The notes: generated from the letters alone by a model not told the origin. 64,000 nucleotides of DNA from Undaria pinnatifida (GCA_012845835.1 JABAKD010000002.1:15016129-15080128), one strand, 5' to 3'. Positions 21,956 to 34,596 are shown, counted from the first letter of the stretch. Program-made: numbers and translations.

Positions 21956-22183
21956 CTGATTATCGACCAGCGGAGATGACTGCATGGTAATCCTTCCGCT
22001 GTGTTGATGGCCGCTGATGTGGTGCTGTTGATATCTCTGAGGCTGCCTCGTGAACGACGCGTCGCTGCTGAGCCCACAGCAACGACGTTGGGCGATGACG
22101 GGTGCACTTGAGAAAGCGTCTACAGGAGTGTTGGTGTTCACCAACAAGAGCAACGAGCTGGCCCCAACCAGCGTTAACTTCAT
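21956..22183 (-). CDS. First exon with signal peptide and plastid transit peptide
   Basis: Starts MKLTLVGASSLLLLVNTNTP, a typical signal peptide (Lys, then a Leu/Val core), followed by VDAFSSAPVIAQRR, which fits the heterokont cleavage pattern with Phe at +1. The rest is Ser, Arg, Gln and His rich with few acidic residues, as in transit peptides. It ends LVDNQ and a CAG|GTGTGA donor in phase 0. An upstream in-frame Met exists, but this start gives the cleanest signal peptide. It could be exon 1 of the ABCF gene on the same strand (one phase-0-to-phase-2 exon is missing), or of a small gene continuing at 19119-19383. Targeting is inferred from composition and motif. Confidence 0.6.
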
Positions 22184-22739
22184 GCCAGGATAGATATCAA
22201 CGCGCTTGCAGCCACCTGGCCTCGTGCTTCCTGTGGGTGCCATGGCCTGGTATGGAGCTTTAGCTTTTGGCCGCTTGGCCGCACTCTGGTCTCCGGTCTC
22301 CCACACAGAGTTCAAAGTCCTGCAGAGGCGAGTTTGTTAGGGAGTCTGGGACGTTCAGTAATAACCGAATATTTGAATATTCGCACGGTCTACACTGAAC
22401 ACCAAATCACCTTGCTCTCATCTGTACAGCAGTATTTGATTTGTGCATATCTCTCTCGCAGTTGTGACCGCAGAGCTCGCCTCTCTATGAGGTACCAGCA
22501 CGGATTATGGTTGTGTTGGATCTAGTCGGGTAGAAATAACACACACAGCTGTTGCTTCCGACCTTTCCCAACTCGACCAAGATTAGGATTGCTATTACCA
22601 GTATAGCGTCCACAGCGCGGTTGCTCTACCCGCCGGTCCCAGTGACGCTTCTTATTACCACATAACAGCAGTGATAATAAAGTCAATTGGATAAAAGACA
22701 AAGTCACTTGCTGACAACTTTCGACTTTCGGCCTGGTCT

Positions 22740-23460
22740 ACTGGGAACGGGGGGAGGGGGGGCAGCAGGAGGGGTAGAAGGAACACCGCACAAGGGTATG
22801 GGGGCAGGGGGGGGGACAGGAGGAGTAGAAGGGAAACCGCGGTAGATGAAAGTAGGAAGGAGACCGCAGACAGGGTAGCAAGGTACCAGGCCGACTAGTA
22901 GGTGGAACCTTTCTATCTATGCCACTCGTACCGCCAACTGCTGCGGCTGCTCGGAATGTGATGTCTTGGTACTTTGATTTTTCCGTGAATTTATTTATTT
23001 ATTTATTTATTTTCTTTCCCCTTCTTATCCTTATGAAGGGAGTCTTGCATGGTGGGTAGGTGACGAGCCTGTTTTATTTGGCCCTCCCAGTCTTCCTTCT
23101 TCTACTTGTTTCTTTCCGGGGTATTTTTTCCCTTTCTTTCCCCCTTGCATGTCCATTTTGGCTCATGCTCGGGGTATGTTTCTATCTCCCGTGCTTTGGC
23201 TCCCCTTTTTATTTATTTATTTATTTATTTTGTCTTGGTTTCTTTCGTTGTTTCTCTCTTTTACAAGGTATTTTGGTTTAATGAGAAGAACACAAAGGGG
23301 GGAGGGGGGGAAACAGGAGGAGTAGAAGGAAAGCCGTCCAAGGGAATGGGGGCAGGGGGGGCAACAGGAGGAATAGAAGGGAGACCGCGGTGGACGAAGG
23401 CAGGAAGGAGATGGCAGACAGGGTAGCAAGGTACCAGGCCGACTAGTAGGTACATAGCAC
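22740..23460. repeat. Tandemly duplicated ~550-bp low-complexity unit
   Basis: The G-rich block AGGAGGAGTAGAAGG...GGCCGACTAGTAGGT occurs at 22745-22905 and 23297-23453. Each is followed by T/C-rich sequence with GTCCATTTTGGCTC / GTCCAGGTTTTTGGCTC. Confidence 0.8.
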
Positions 23461-23544
23461 TTTTCGTCTTTCTCTGGGGTATTTTTTTCCCCTTTGTTCC
23501 CTCCTTGCGTGTCCAGGTTTTTGGCTCGTGTTCGGATTATCTTA

Positions 23545-23985
23545 TTTTGGTTTTACTTTACTTTATTTTATTTCATTTTATTATGTTTCTTTTCCGAGCT
23601 TTGGCTCTCCTTTCCGGTTGGGTTGTTTCTTCGATTTCCCCTTCATTTTGTTTGTTTCATTTTTTGTTTTATTTTTATCTTTGTTTTTATTTGTTGTCTT
23701 ATTTTGTTTTTGTTATTTGTTTTTGTTTTTGTTTTTGTTTATTTCGTATTTCTCTCTTCCAATGTATTTCTGTTGCTGACGTATGTATGTTGTGCCTGTC
23801 GTACCCAGTACTAGGGCATGACATTGCGTTGTCGAATGCATTACGATGCATTATCTCTGTGTCGTGGCTTGTGACCACAGAGCTGATCTTTCTAGGGTGA
23901 AGAATCAGTACGGACACTGGGTGTGCTGGATGTCGACGAGTAGAAGAACGGTTTAATGTGAAGAACACACACACACACACACTAT
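23545..23985. repeat. 430-bp dispersed repeat, copy 1, with (AC)n tail
   Basis: T-rich head (TTTTATTATGTTTCTTTTCC), a TTTTG-rich middle, a unique core (CTGTTGCTGACGTATGTATG ... GTGCTGGATGTCGACGAGTA), then AATGTGAAGAAC and (AC)n. Nearly identical to copies 2 and 3. Confidence 0.92.
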
Positions 23986-25404
23986 TAATACTGCTGTATC
24001 GTTTGGTTTTTATACCTGGTAATTAATAAAATTATATTTTCAAACACGTCAGCTGTGAGTGCGATCAATTGGGTAGTCGACACTCATCTTTGCAAGCTGT
24101 GGCGTGACACGTTACGTGTGCTTGTGCGACACCACACGACACGACCCACGTGCTCGCTTTCCACTTTCCACATTCGACCAAAACAAATGAGAAAAACGAC
24201 AACAAAAAATAACGAAAAAACGGAGAAACGAAGAAACAAAGAAACCAAAAATACGAAAAATTGAAAGCCAATCGACAATATTAATAGTAGATCCTGATTT
24301 CTTGCTGTGACGGGAAACGGAAACACACGCACGTGCGCAGCGAGAAAAAATAACGACAAATAAACAGGACACAGGCCAGCACGAGTGATGGGCCACGAAT
24401 GTACCAGTGTGCCCGTCTCCTTGCGGCTCGGTTCGTGCACTCGTTCGTGTTTACTCGTGCTCGCACCCACTCCTGCGCTGGCAACGCAAAGGTGGAGAGA
24501 GAGGGTGATGGGGTGGGGGAAGTTGGAGGATACAAGATACAGCAGTATACCGCAAATAAGAGTGAAAAAAAAACGCGGGATCGAACGTGTACACCAAAAA
24601 GAATAAATTAAGACGAAACAACGAAACAACACACACACAGAGCAGCAGGCAACCATTACGGTAAAGCCGCCAGCACGTAACACAGAACAGCATAGCAGAC
24701 GAAGCAGTCAGCAGCCCGAAGCCCGAAATCCGAAGCGTGCTACAGCAGTAAGTAAAGCAAGTGCCAACGGCGGCATGGACTCTGTTGCTCCTACCGTCTG
24801 TTGTACTTTATTATGATCTTCCTGTCTGGCGGTTTGATTTGAGATGCTCTCTCGTAGATCGCACAGAGAAGTCGCGCCGCACCATAAATATTCTTCGTAT
24901 TATTTTTTGTGGTGGTGTGGACTCGTTTTTGTTTTTTGTTACAAAACGACAGAAATACGTTCTTTTTTCGCCGTTTTGTCCTGTTTTTTTCGTTTCTTCC
25001 CCTCGTTTTCGCACCCTCTCTGTGATGATGTGAGATGAGAGACATAGAACACGCACGAAGAATAATCCGCAACAAAATATGAAATTTGCCCCACAGGTTC
25101 CAAAAACAGAATAGTGCCCAAAAATAGTCAGGACCAATAGACGAAGCACATCACAAGCGGGCACCAGGCACGAGCTAGCGGTGCCAGACCAGACACAACT
25201 AACAGCAAGGCCATAGAGTACTTGCCCAAGGAGCCAATCACCCCAGCAGGCTAACGTCTCTGTGGCAGAAGGCTTGCGCTGTGAAGAGACCCTGCGTGCG
25301 TTGTGTCGATCAAGTAGACGCCGGTGCTCTGGTCAGCAGCTTGAAAGGCTGCAGCCATAGGTTCCGATTTACGCCTTTAAAAAATATCCCGAAACCCGGC
25401 GACG

Positions 25405-25725
25405 ATGGCCCCGTCTCGACCGACGAGCAGCCGCCGCCCATGGGCGCGCCTCGGCACCCTCGGGGGGCTTGCCCTGACTATGCTGAGACCACCTGCGAAC
25501 AATGCACTGGAGATATTGGACAGCGTAGTTGATCGGGATGGGGATGTGCTTGTCGTGGAGGATATTTTGGAGGGGTTTGGAAAGGTACCCGTTTCTGTGG
25601 ACTTTTCAGCGGTATCGGATCACATGTTCATCGGCTTCAAGGCAGGGATTGTGCGAATCTACCCTGATGGAGGAGCCACGGAGGCTGCAGCTGTGTTCGA
25701 TGACTGCGTGGACATAGAGGAAGAT
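25405..25725 (+). CDS. Fusion gene exon 1: signal sequence and propeller start
   Basis: Residues 1-107. [19 protein letters not shown] leads into a short hydrophobic core, then [36 protein letters not shown] and [11 protein letters not shown], the first propeller blade. Donor GTGAGA, phase 0. The ATG has a GACG-ATG-GCC context. The following intron is 12.6 kb. Confidence 0.8.
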
Positions 25726-28109
25726 GTGAGAGGCCTTCCAGGCCGGTTTTTTGGGTTGCCTAGTTCGATCAGCTTATTCATCATGATGAGTCACGCTGTA
25801 ACGAATATGTACAAGGATTTTTTTTTTTAACGCATACCTGGTATATCGCGGTTCGAATACGTTTTTTTAAGCCGAATTTCGTTTCTGTTGTCTGCTACTA
25901 GGTAATTTGGTAGGTACATGTCTTTTTCCCCAAGACGATGCTTGGTGACTAATGGCGTGATGGCTAACTATTGATAGTAGAGGATGCAGATGGTTTGGCT
26001 GCCTACTGCTATGCCTGTGCATGGGAAGTCACAAGTGCTGAATGCTTTCGAACGGCAGCGATACCGGCACTACCCAGCAAGGGGACTGCGTCGCCAGGAA
26101 AACATGGTTCTACGAAAGTTTGTGCTACCGTATACAAATCTTGACTGCTGGTGATGCCACTTCGGAAGCGGCGGTCATGCGGTTTGCCACTAAATTACTT
26201 CGTCGATGGCGGGCGACAGCAGTAGCAGCAGCAGCCGTGCACGTACTCGTACCTGGTATGTGGCATTCGGTTCTTCGCTTTGCTCAAGCCGAATCGCATA
26301 GACGCATCTGCTCGCCTGCTGACGCAGGCCATCGCCCACAGCACGGCGATATGATATGCATACACCTGTTATAGACTAATTTCTAATGTGAGAACATCAA
26401 CATATCGTATGTATTGCCGGTCGCCCCGGTGGCGTATCAGGTTATCCTCGAGCCTGATATAGGTCAGTTTCGTGAGTTCGAGCCCCGCGGAGTGCATACT
26501 CGTATAGATTCGTTGGGACTTTTTCTTGCGCACAAATTGACTTGCGGAAAGCGCGAGAGCGTGAGTCAGCAACACTCGATGAAATATCGACGAGTAGTGG
26601 GATTGCTGAACCCTATGCGCGATAAAAAATTGAAGGCAAGAACTGGGGGGGAGAAAGGACGACACCTGTGACTACGGCTTGTCCAGAAGCTGGAAAGTAA
26701 ATGTGCGAGGGAAAAAAAAAAAAAAAAAAAAAAAATGTACGACTGCAGCACGTCGGAGTGGTCTCCTGTTCCCTCTCTTGGCATTGTGGAAACAGGTAAC
26801 GGTTGTTATTGTTCTCGCATAATCAAGTCCGTGGTCACAGGACAGGCTCCAGTCACTCTGGAGCCGAGGAATACCCCAGGGAAACACACACACCCAAACA
26901 AAATCAATGGTATGCCCAGCCAGGCACTACGTAGGTAACATCTGAATTCTCCAGCGAGAAAATTGAAGTGCATATTGCTACACACGGTGACCGCCGGTAG
27001 GGGCAGCTCGCGCTGTCGCACCACGAGAAGCCATCCATGCCGTAGCTCCAATTCACCCCCCCCCCCCCCCCCCCCCCCCGCCCCCCCAACTGAAGAACAC
27101 GCCAGCTAGCGCTGGATTTGCCATCACAACCGAGTTAAATTTCACGCATGTATGAAATATCTGTCATACCGGTATATTCGTATGTACGTGGAAGTGTTTC
27201 GTATTTTCCCCGTCCGCCGAGGATACGAAAAGAAATGCAGTGCGCTGAAATTGGATATGGAACATTGGAAAATTCCAGATTATTAGAACGATATGCCAGG
27301 GTACACGCAGAAAAAACAAAACAGCGTACCTGTAGTCCCATACCTGGTACCTGGTACGAACTACCAGGAAGTAAGTATCGTTCGTACTCGTATTAACCCA
27401 TTAATATTTAATAGTTTTCTTTTATTGAGCGTCTGCATTTAGCACGCTGGTGTCATAGATTATTTTGCTCCTATCCCCCTTCTCCCCCTCCCCCCCCCCC
27501 CCAACCCCCTCCCATCGCCCTCCGCCCCGCCAAAAATCAAAATCCGCTAGAGATATACTCCGAAGTAAACACTAAACACTACTATCCAACAGGTGATACT
27601 ATCTTTTTTCTTTTTTCATTTCGAACCATGCAGTACCTCCATTTCATTTACATCGTCTTCAGTTTCAAATGACACCCGCCCTTCCCCCACCGTACTTTAC
27701 TTTATTTTATTTCATTTTATTACCTGGTATGTTTCTTTTCCGAGCTTTGGCTCTCCTTTCCGGTTGGGTTGTTTCTTCGATTTCCCCTTCATTTTGTTTG
27801 TTTCATTTTTTATTTTATTTTTATCTTTGTTTTTATTTGTTTTCTTATTTTGTTTTTGTTTTTTGTTTTTGTTTTTGTTTTTGTTTATTTCGTATTTCTC
27901 TCTTCCAATGTATTTCTGTTGCTGACGTATGTATGTTGTGCCTGTCGTACCCAGTACTAGGGCATGACATTGCGTTGTCGAATGCATTACGATGCATTAT
28001 CTCTGTGTCGTAGCTTGTGACCACAGAGCTGATCTTTCTAGGGTGAAGAATCAGTACGGACACTGGGTGTGCTGGATGTCGACGAGTAGAAGAACGGTTT
28101 AATGTGAAG

Positions 28110-28141
<32 letters not shown>

Positions 28142-31100
28142 GTCCCCACCATCGCCTGCTTGTTATAAGGCTTACTTTTGGGTAAGCTATTGGTTAACCT
28201 GTGCAAGTGGTCAAACGGACTAATACCCCACTAATCACCTTAACGTTAACAAATGGCGTCGTCGACAGACCATGGGTTTTTTAGGTCGTTGGTTCGATCC
28301 CACCTTATTTTTGTTTTACTCTACTTTATTTTATTTCGTTTTATTATGTTTCTTTTCCGAGCTTTGGCTCTCCTTTCCGGTTGGGTTGTTTCTTCGATTT
28401 CCCCTTCGTTTTGTTTGTTTCATTTTTTGTTTTATTTTTATCTTTGTTTTTATTTGTTTTCTTATTTTGTTTTTGTTTTTTGTTTTTGTTTTTGTTTTTG
28501 TTTATTTCGTATTTCTCTCTTCCAATGTATTTCTGTTGCTGACGTATGTATGTTGTGCCTGTCGTACCCAGTACTAGGGCATGACATTGCGTTGTCGAAT
28601 GCATTACGATGCATTATCTCTGTGTCGTGGCTTGTGACCACAGAGCTGATCTTTCTAGGGTGAATAATCAGTACGGACACTGGGTGTGCTGGATGTCGAC
28701 GAGTAGAAGAACGGTTTAATGTGAAGAACACACACACACACACACACCATCCACAATAATATACTTCTCCGATTTTCCCTATGTCGAATTTGAAAAATAC
28801 TCTTCCTGGTATCCCCAGGAGATGAAACGGCTTGAATATTGATAGAGGTCCGCCGTATATCCGGCCGACCTGCTATCCCGCCGGTTTAGGAGGGGCATGA
28901 GGGGAGTGTTAGTTTGGGTAAGCTATTGGTTAACCTTTTGCAAGTGGTAAAACGGACTAATACCCCCTAATTCCTCAACATACTATTGATAGAATTACAG
29001 CTACGGTACTGGGCCCTCTATAGTCTGGCACATCGTAGACTGACTCCCGATTTCACTTTTATGTTTCTGGTGGAGGCATGAATTGCGTCAGGTGTGATAA
29101 ATGCGTGTACCACCTTGGGTTGTGTGTGTGTTTTCCCTGGGGTATTCCTCAGCTCCAGAGTGAATGGAGCCTGTCCTGTGACCACGGACTTGATTATGCG
29201 AGTTAACGTGAGAACAACAAGTGCAGGTTGAATAGTGCAGGTGCCCGTTATAATGCAGGCAAAATATCTGGACATAGACAGCACCCTCAACAGTGCAGGA
29301 CCTGCACTACTGAGGCAGATCCCACTATAGTGCAGGTTGGGCACCGCGGTGCCCCGCAATAGTGCAGGTTGGGCACACACACGGACAGACAAACAGCGGA
29401 CAGACGCAACACAGAAACGAGGGTACACGTGCTGCTGCAGACCCGAAGAGCTCGACGCAGCGCAGTGGCGCACCATGCCTTGTGCGGACGGTGAACTGCT
29501 GTGCCATCAAGAAGACAGAACGCCGCAAGCCCCTCATGGCCACTTCTGTCAGGGAGGATGTCGCGGGCGGCTGCACGGTAATTGCGGCAGCATGTTTGAC
29601 GACCACGAAACGAAGCGCATCTGCAGCACGTGCGTCGCCGAGGCTGGCAAGCGCAAAGCGACACCAGCTGAGGGTGCTGGGGCAGGACCATCTAAACACC
29701 CGAAGAAAACGAAGGGGGGAAGCGAGAAGGGTTCTGGTTCTCGTGCGCGGCCGGACAACAACGCGAAGCTTGAGATTGTCAAGTTTGTCGCGACGTTGTG
29801 AGGGCGAGGGGTACATGGTTGTTTGTTTTTCTTGCGGTGCGCTTCCTGTCGTGCTTGTCTTGTTTGTTTGTTTTTGTTTTTTTCTTGCAACATTGAAGCG
29901 GGTTCACCAGGCAGACATGAGAGAGTTTTGTCACCACGTAATGAGGGCGGGGGGCAGTAGTACATGGTTGCTTGTTTTTTTGCAATGCGCTCCCTGTCGT
30001 GTTTATTTTATTGTATTGTCTTTTCTACCTTGCAACATCGAAGGAAGGCAACGAGGACTGAGATTTAGCTTCGTCCACTATTAATACAAATTTTCGACCC
30101 TTTTCGTACTGTGTTAGCCCCGCAAAGCGTGAACGCCACACCATGAAGTCAAAGAGTGCCTCATCCTGCACTGTTGAGGGATATTCAAACCTCTATATTG
30201 CCGAACCTGCACTATTGAGGAACTCTTATGCGTATTGCAGGTGCCCGCTATAGTGCAGGTAGAATATCTGGACACACCCCTGCGCTATATCGGGCCCAGT
30301 ACTGTATTCATTTATGCGACCTATCCCCCCTTTACCTCTCCCCTCCCTTCACCGGCCATACTACTACCAAGTATCTTCAGGTTTTACATGTTAAACTGGT
30401 GCATAGCACAGTTGTCAGGTTTTGTCCCCCTCAACAACGGGTTTTATAGTTTCCGCGCACAAGCTGACTAACATCCCCCTGTTGACCCTGGTACAAGCTA
30501 CACTGCAATTCCAAGGGGAGTCGCCGACCTATATCCTTAATGAGGACACACACCCAGTAATAGGCCCGATCGGAGTATCACACAGCTTGCGAAGATTAGT
30601 TTCGGCAAAAACTTCCAAATCGATCTCACAGCGGGAGTGTTTTTTTTTTCTTTCTAATGTTTTATAGTATCATACCTGGCACCTGGTACGAGTACCTGGT
30701 ACGAGTTCGTACCCCTTTTTTTTTTCGTAGCCGAAAGCCGCCATAGCTAAGTTCGTGGCGTTGCACTCAGCCGATAGCCGCCAAAACTACAGCACGCGTA
30801 GCCATTGTTTGCAAAATGACATGATACCGCGCGCTGCAGCCGTTGTGTGATACACGCTGCCGGCGGGCGGAGCTAGGAATGCGCCATGACTTGAGTCGAG
30901 AAGCAGCAACAGTGATGGCAGCCAAGCCAGCGTCCGCGCGGTTGTACGATACTGCTGCGCGGTACCTGGTATGGCTGTGTGGCTGTGTGGGTGTGTGTTT
31001 TGTGGTGGGATGACCGATGCTATGGGTTCAAAAACAAGTTTAAAACTTTTTCGACTGATTTTTCGAGTGGCAGGCAGATCCGGTCGAAAAAGTAAACTTT

Positions 31101-34100
31101 TCGGCAGGATCCGCTAGTCGAACAACTCAGTCGAAAGTTTTTTTCGACTGTGTAAGAAAGCCCCGAGTTGGGCTTCAATCTCAAAAGGCCGTTTTCGACT
31201 GACAAATCCGACTGTGTAAGAATTGGCCTTATTCGATTTTGTTGTTTTCATTCAATTCAATTTCATGAAAAATACCCGAAAACTAAGACACTTCTTATCG
31301 AGGAACGGCGTGGTGTGTTTTAGAAATCGAAAAACGCATAATTGCCAAGGAACACCCGTGGGCAACGAGCTAGGCGAGTGATGGCTCGCGTCCTCCCCGG
31401 AGCGGAGCTGTTAGAGATAGATTTTTGTTGCGGGCAGCGGCTAAGAGGCTATGGCTCTAGGCGTCTCTTGGTTGGGCTGGCATAGCCCCGTCGCCCCGCA
31501 TGGGCAGCAGCTCTGGGGACATAGCGGTCGAACTTCTGAGCGAACTCGTGATGTGGTAAATGGTCGTGTAACTTTGAAGGTGCAGGATGACGAAAAACTG
31601 GGTTGGCGGCGGCCTCGATTTTTTTCGAGGTTTCGCAGGCGGTCTAGGCTGTTCGATTATGAAGGCCCTTCGGAGGTCGCACTGCGGCTGCTCCGGTGGT
31701 CCCACCTTTCGCAATAGTGGCTTCTCGCCTCTGAACCAGCCGAAGACACGGCACCAATTATCGTGGCTGGCTTCGGTTACATGGAGCATGCCGCATCTAG
31801 GTGCACCAACTCCCGAAATTGAAATCAAGTTTCGATTAAATTCGACGAAATACGTCTTTGAGTTTTTTTTCACTTCTTGGTGGAAATCGGTTTTTCGTCA
31901 AAATTGTGAAAGTGCCTACTCAGTGATTCATTTTGCGACCAATCAGATGCCGACAAAGAAAAACTGAGAAAAAGTTTTGGTTTTTCATGCTGTTACGATC
32001 AGGTGGGCCTTTCGTAGTATTATTATCATTTTATTATTTTATTTTTGCTGTGGGGCGGTGCCCCTGTTAGCTTCTCTCTATTAATAGCGTGGTTGTGGTG
32101 TGGGGGGCGCGCCGAGGTGGATCGGTGCGTCGGCTCTTCACGGAACGGAGTGAGGTACCTCTGGTGACCGTGAAGTTGTGTCTGATGAGGCGGTACAATC
32201 GAGGGGAAGGCGACCTAGTATCCGCATGTCTTTTTTGCTCATCCCGTTCATGAAGTCAAGTTTTTAAGTCACCCCCCCTGAGGGTGCATAGCTGAGTTAT
32301 CGCCTTCAACGCACCACCCCCGAGAGTGTATAACTGAGTTGTTGTCTTTAACTCACCCCCCCTCGAGTGTGCACAACTGAGTTATCGTCTTTAACTCAAA
32401 CCCGAGGAGTGTGCATAACTGAGTTATCATTTTCAACTCGTCTTTAACTCACTTCCCCGGGTGTGTGCATGACTGACTGACTTATCATCAACTCGCCACC
32501 CCTTGAGTGTGCACAACTGAGTTATACCAGGTTGTCTTTAACTCACCCCCGCGAAGGGTGCACATCTGAGATATGTTCTGCAGCTCAGTGTGATTTAACT
32601 CATTCGTTTCTCATCGTATACGAGTGGACATATGATGAATATCACCGCAGTAAAACAACTACTGCTGTAGCACAAGTCAGCGAAAATGGGAACATTAGTT
32701 TTCTTTTGTTGGTGTCTGCTGCTGTTACACACGTGCGGGAAAAAAACTGCCACAAGTGCACTATCAATATGAAAACAAGAAAAAACAATAGTTCTGGACA
32801 AAAAGACGTGCGAAAATTTCAATTCAAGTGTATACAACGAAGTGAAAAATACAGCAGTTACAACTTGCTGCAAGGCCACGACTGAGATTCAAAATGGATG
32901 CTTGAAGTTTCAGGCTGTTGAAGCGAAAACGCAAACGCATCGGAAGAGAAGAAAAACTCCGCCCTCAACCCTGTATTATTAGTCGAGGAATCGACAGGAA
33001 ACCGAAGCCAACCGCAAAACAGCAGAGCAGCAAGATCTGCATATCCCACCCCAAGCTGAAAGGTGAATCGAAAATCGACAATCTTTCAGGACCCCTTTAA
33101 GTGGACGAGGCTGCCTCCGTTGCCTCCGTTGCGGACTCGTCGACGTCGGTGTCCTTGGCAACCTCTTCCTCGCCGGAAGAAAGGGCCACCACATTCGCCG
33201 TGAGGTTGGTGATCCGGCGAGGCAGCGCGTCCTTCGCCTGCTCGTCGGACAGAGCAGACACCTCCGTAGGGATGTGCTTTTGGTTGCCGTTGAGAAAGAG
33301 CGTCGTCTCGACGTAGTCACCCCCCTGAGTGTGCAGAACTGAGTTGTCATCTTTAACTCACATCCCTGAGTGTGTATAACTGAGTTATGGTCTTTAACTC
33401 CGCAAGTACAGGTGCTGATGCTGTTTTGCTGTAGTGCAGGTGGGGTATGGTGATGTGCTGCTGTTATGCCGTACATAATGGAACGTGTGATGAAAAGCTA
33501 ATCTGAGAGCTGAGAGGGTGAGAACTATCAATAGGCCTGTATTGTTCCTAATGTACGGCACCGCAATCATATACCACTAGCACTAGCAGTTATCATATAG
33601 CACTGTTTACCTGGTATCATATACCTGGCATCATACACCTGGTACCTGGTACGTGTCATACGATTTGAATGTTTATATAGCAGGTATAAGGAAAACCTGC
33701 CCTGATGACGGGCCTGTCGTTTCGTTCAGCAGGCGTGGAAGGGAAGAGTGAGAGGACGTGATGACGGACGGAGGACCGCAGGAAGGCGGCGTTACGATTG
33801 TGATATTGTGATATTGTGGTATCACAACCGTAACCAATCGGACAGACGATCAGACCTGGATGTTTTTTTTTTTTTTATAGTACGGTCTGGCTGCTGCTAC
33901 TGTTCTGTTTGTCGGGTCGTTTATTCCACAAGCAGTATCATACATAACATGGTACAAAGCAGTAGGGTCGTTCTGTCGTTTTATGGCAAGGAACGAAGAA
34001 GAAAAAACATGGTTAGCCGCGTAGCAGTGTATTGCTTCGGGTACGGTCACAGGCACTGTTATATGTATACATGGCGTCGTGGCGTGGCGCCTTAGTATGC

Positions 34101-34563
34101 CTCGCACAACAACTATGCACATTCCAAGGAACAAGCAAGTCAGAGCGTGACAGCATTAACATCCAACAGGCTCGGTTCCTCGTCATCTGCTATTGCGTCT
34201 TAGGCCATCTCTTGGTTCGGGGTAACACGCTTTCTGGATCCGAAAATGAACGTTTTCGGACCGAAAACCGGTTTGCAAATCTTACAGACCCGAAACTGTT
34301 GATGTTTCAGGCTTGCATTTTCGGATATCGTTTAAGGGTCGACCCCCACCCAAAAATGTGTGCCCAGTTTCGGGTAAAATCGTGTCTGAAAATGGCGTCT
34401 GGATTTGATTTTCCACACGTCAAAGGGGGCAACACGCGTGTATCAAGCCGAAAACCGAAAACAGCAGTAGTAACAGCAGTAGTAACACTATTAGTACAAA
34501 ACACGAGACACGCATCAGACGTTGTATCTTCTGAGCAAGCAACACGTATCATCGGCATGCTCG

Positions 34564-34596
<33 letters not shown>

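Larger units (their letters stand above)
22184..25404. other. Divergent intergenic region
   Basis: Between the minus-strand presequence exon and the plus-strand fusion gene. Mostly repeats (22740-23985) and AT-rich sequence. Both promoters presumably lie here, but no TATA or initiator could be assigned. Confidence 0.5.
29002..30306. mobile_element. Inverted-repeat transposon B with the zinc-finger ORF
   Basis: Left end TAC-GGTACTGGGCCCTCTATAG, right end inverted as TAC-AGTACTGGGCCCGATATAG. Subterminal TAGTGCAGGT repeats take the place of TAGTGCCGGT in element A, with the same layout: leader, 108-codon zinc-finger ORF, tandem 3' units. A SINE-like insertion in reverse orientation occupies 29090-29215. 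It sits in intron 1 of the fusion gene. Confidence 0.7.

Noticed and set aside
23494-28663. Hydrophobic Phe-rich ORFs resembling multi-pass membrane proteins
   Set aside because: Translations of TTTTG/TTTAT-rich DNA in the 430-bp repeat; present in three frames and three copies.
33200-33324. Leucine-rich-repeat match ([17 protein letters not shown])
   Set aside because: Only one turn of the LRR pattern fits, and the following residues do not continue it.
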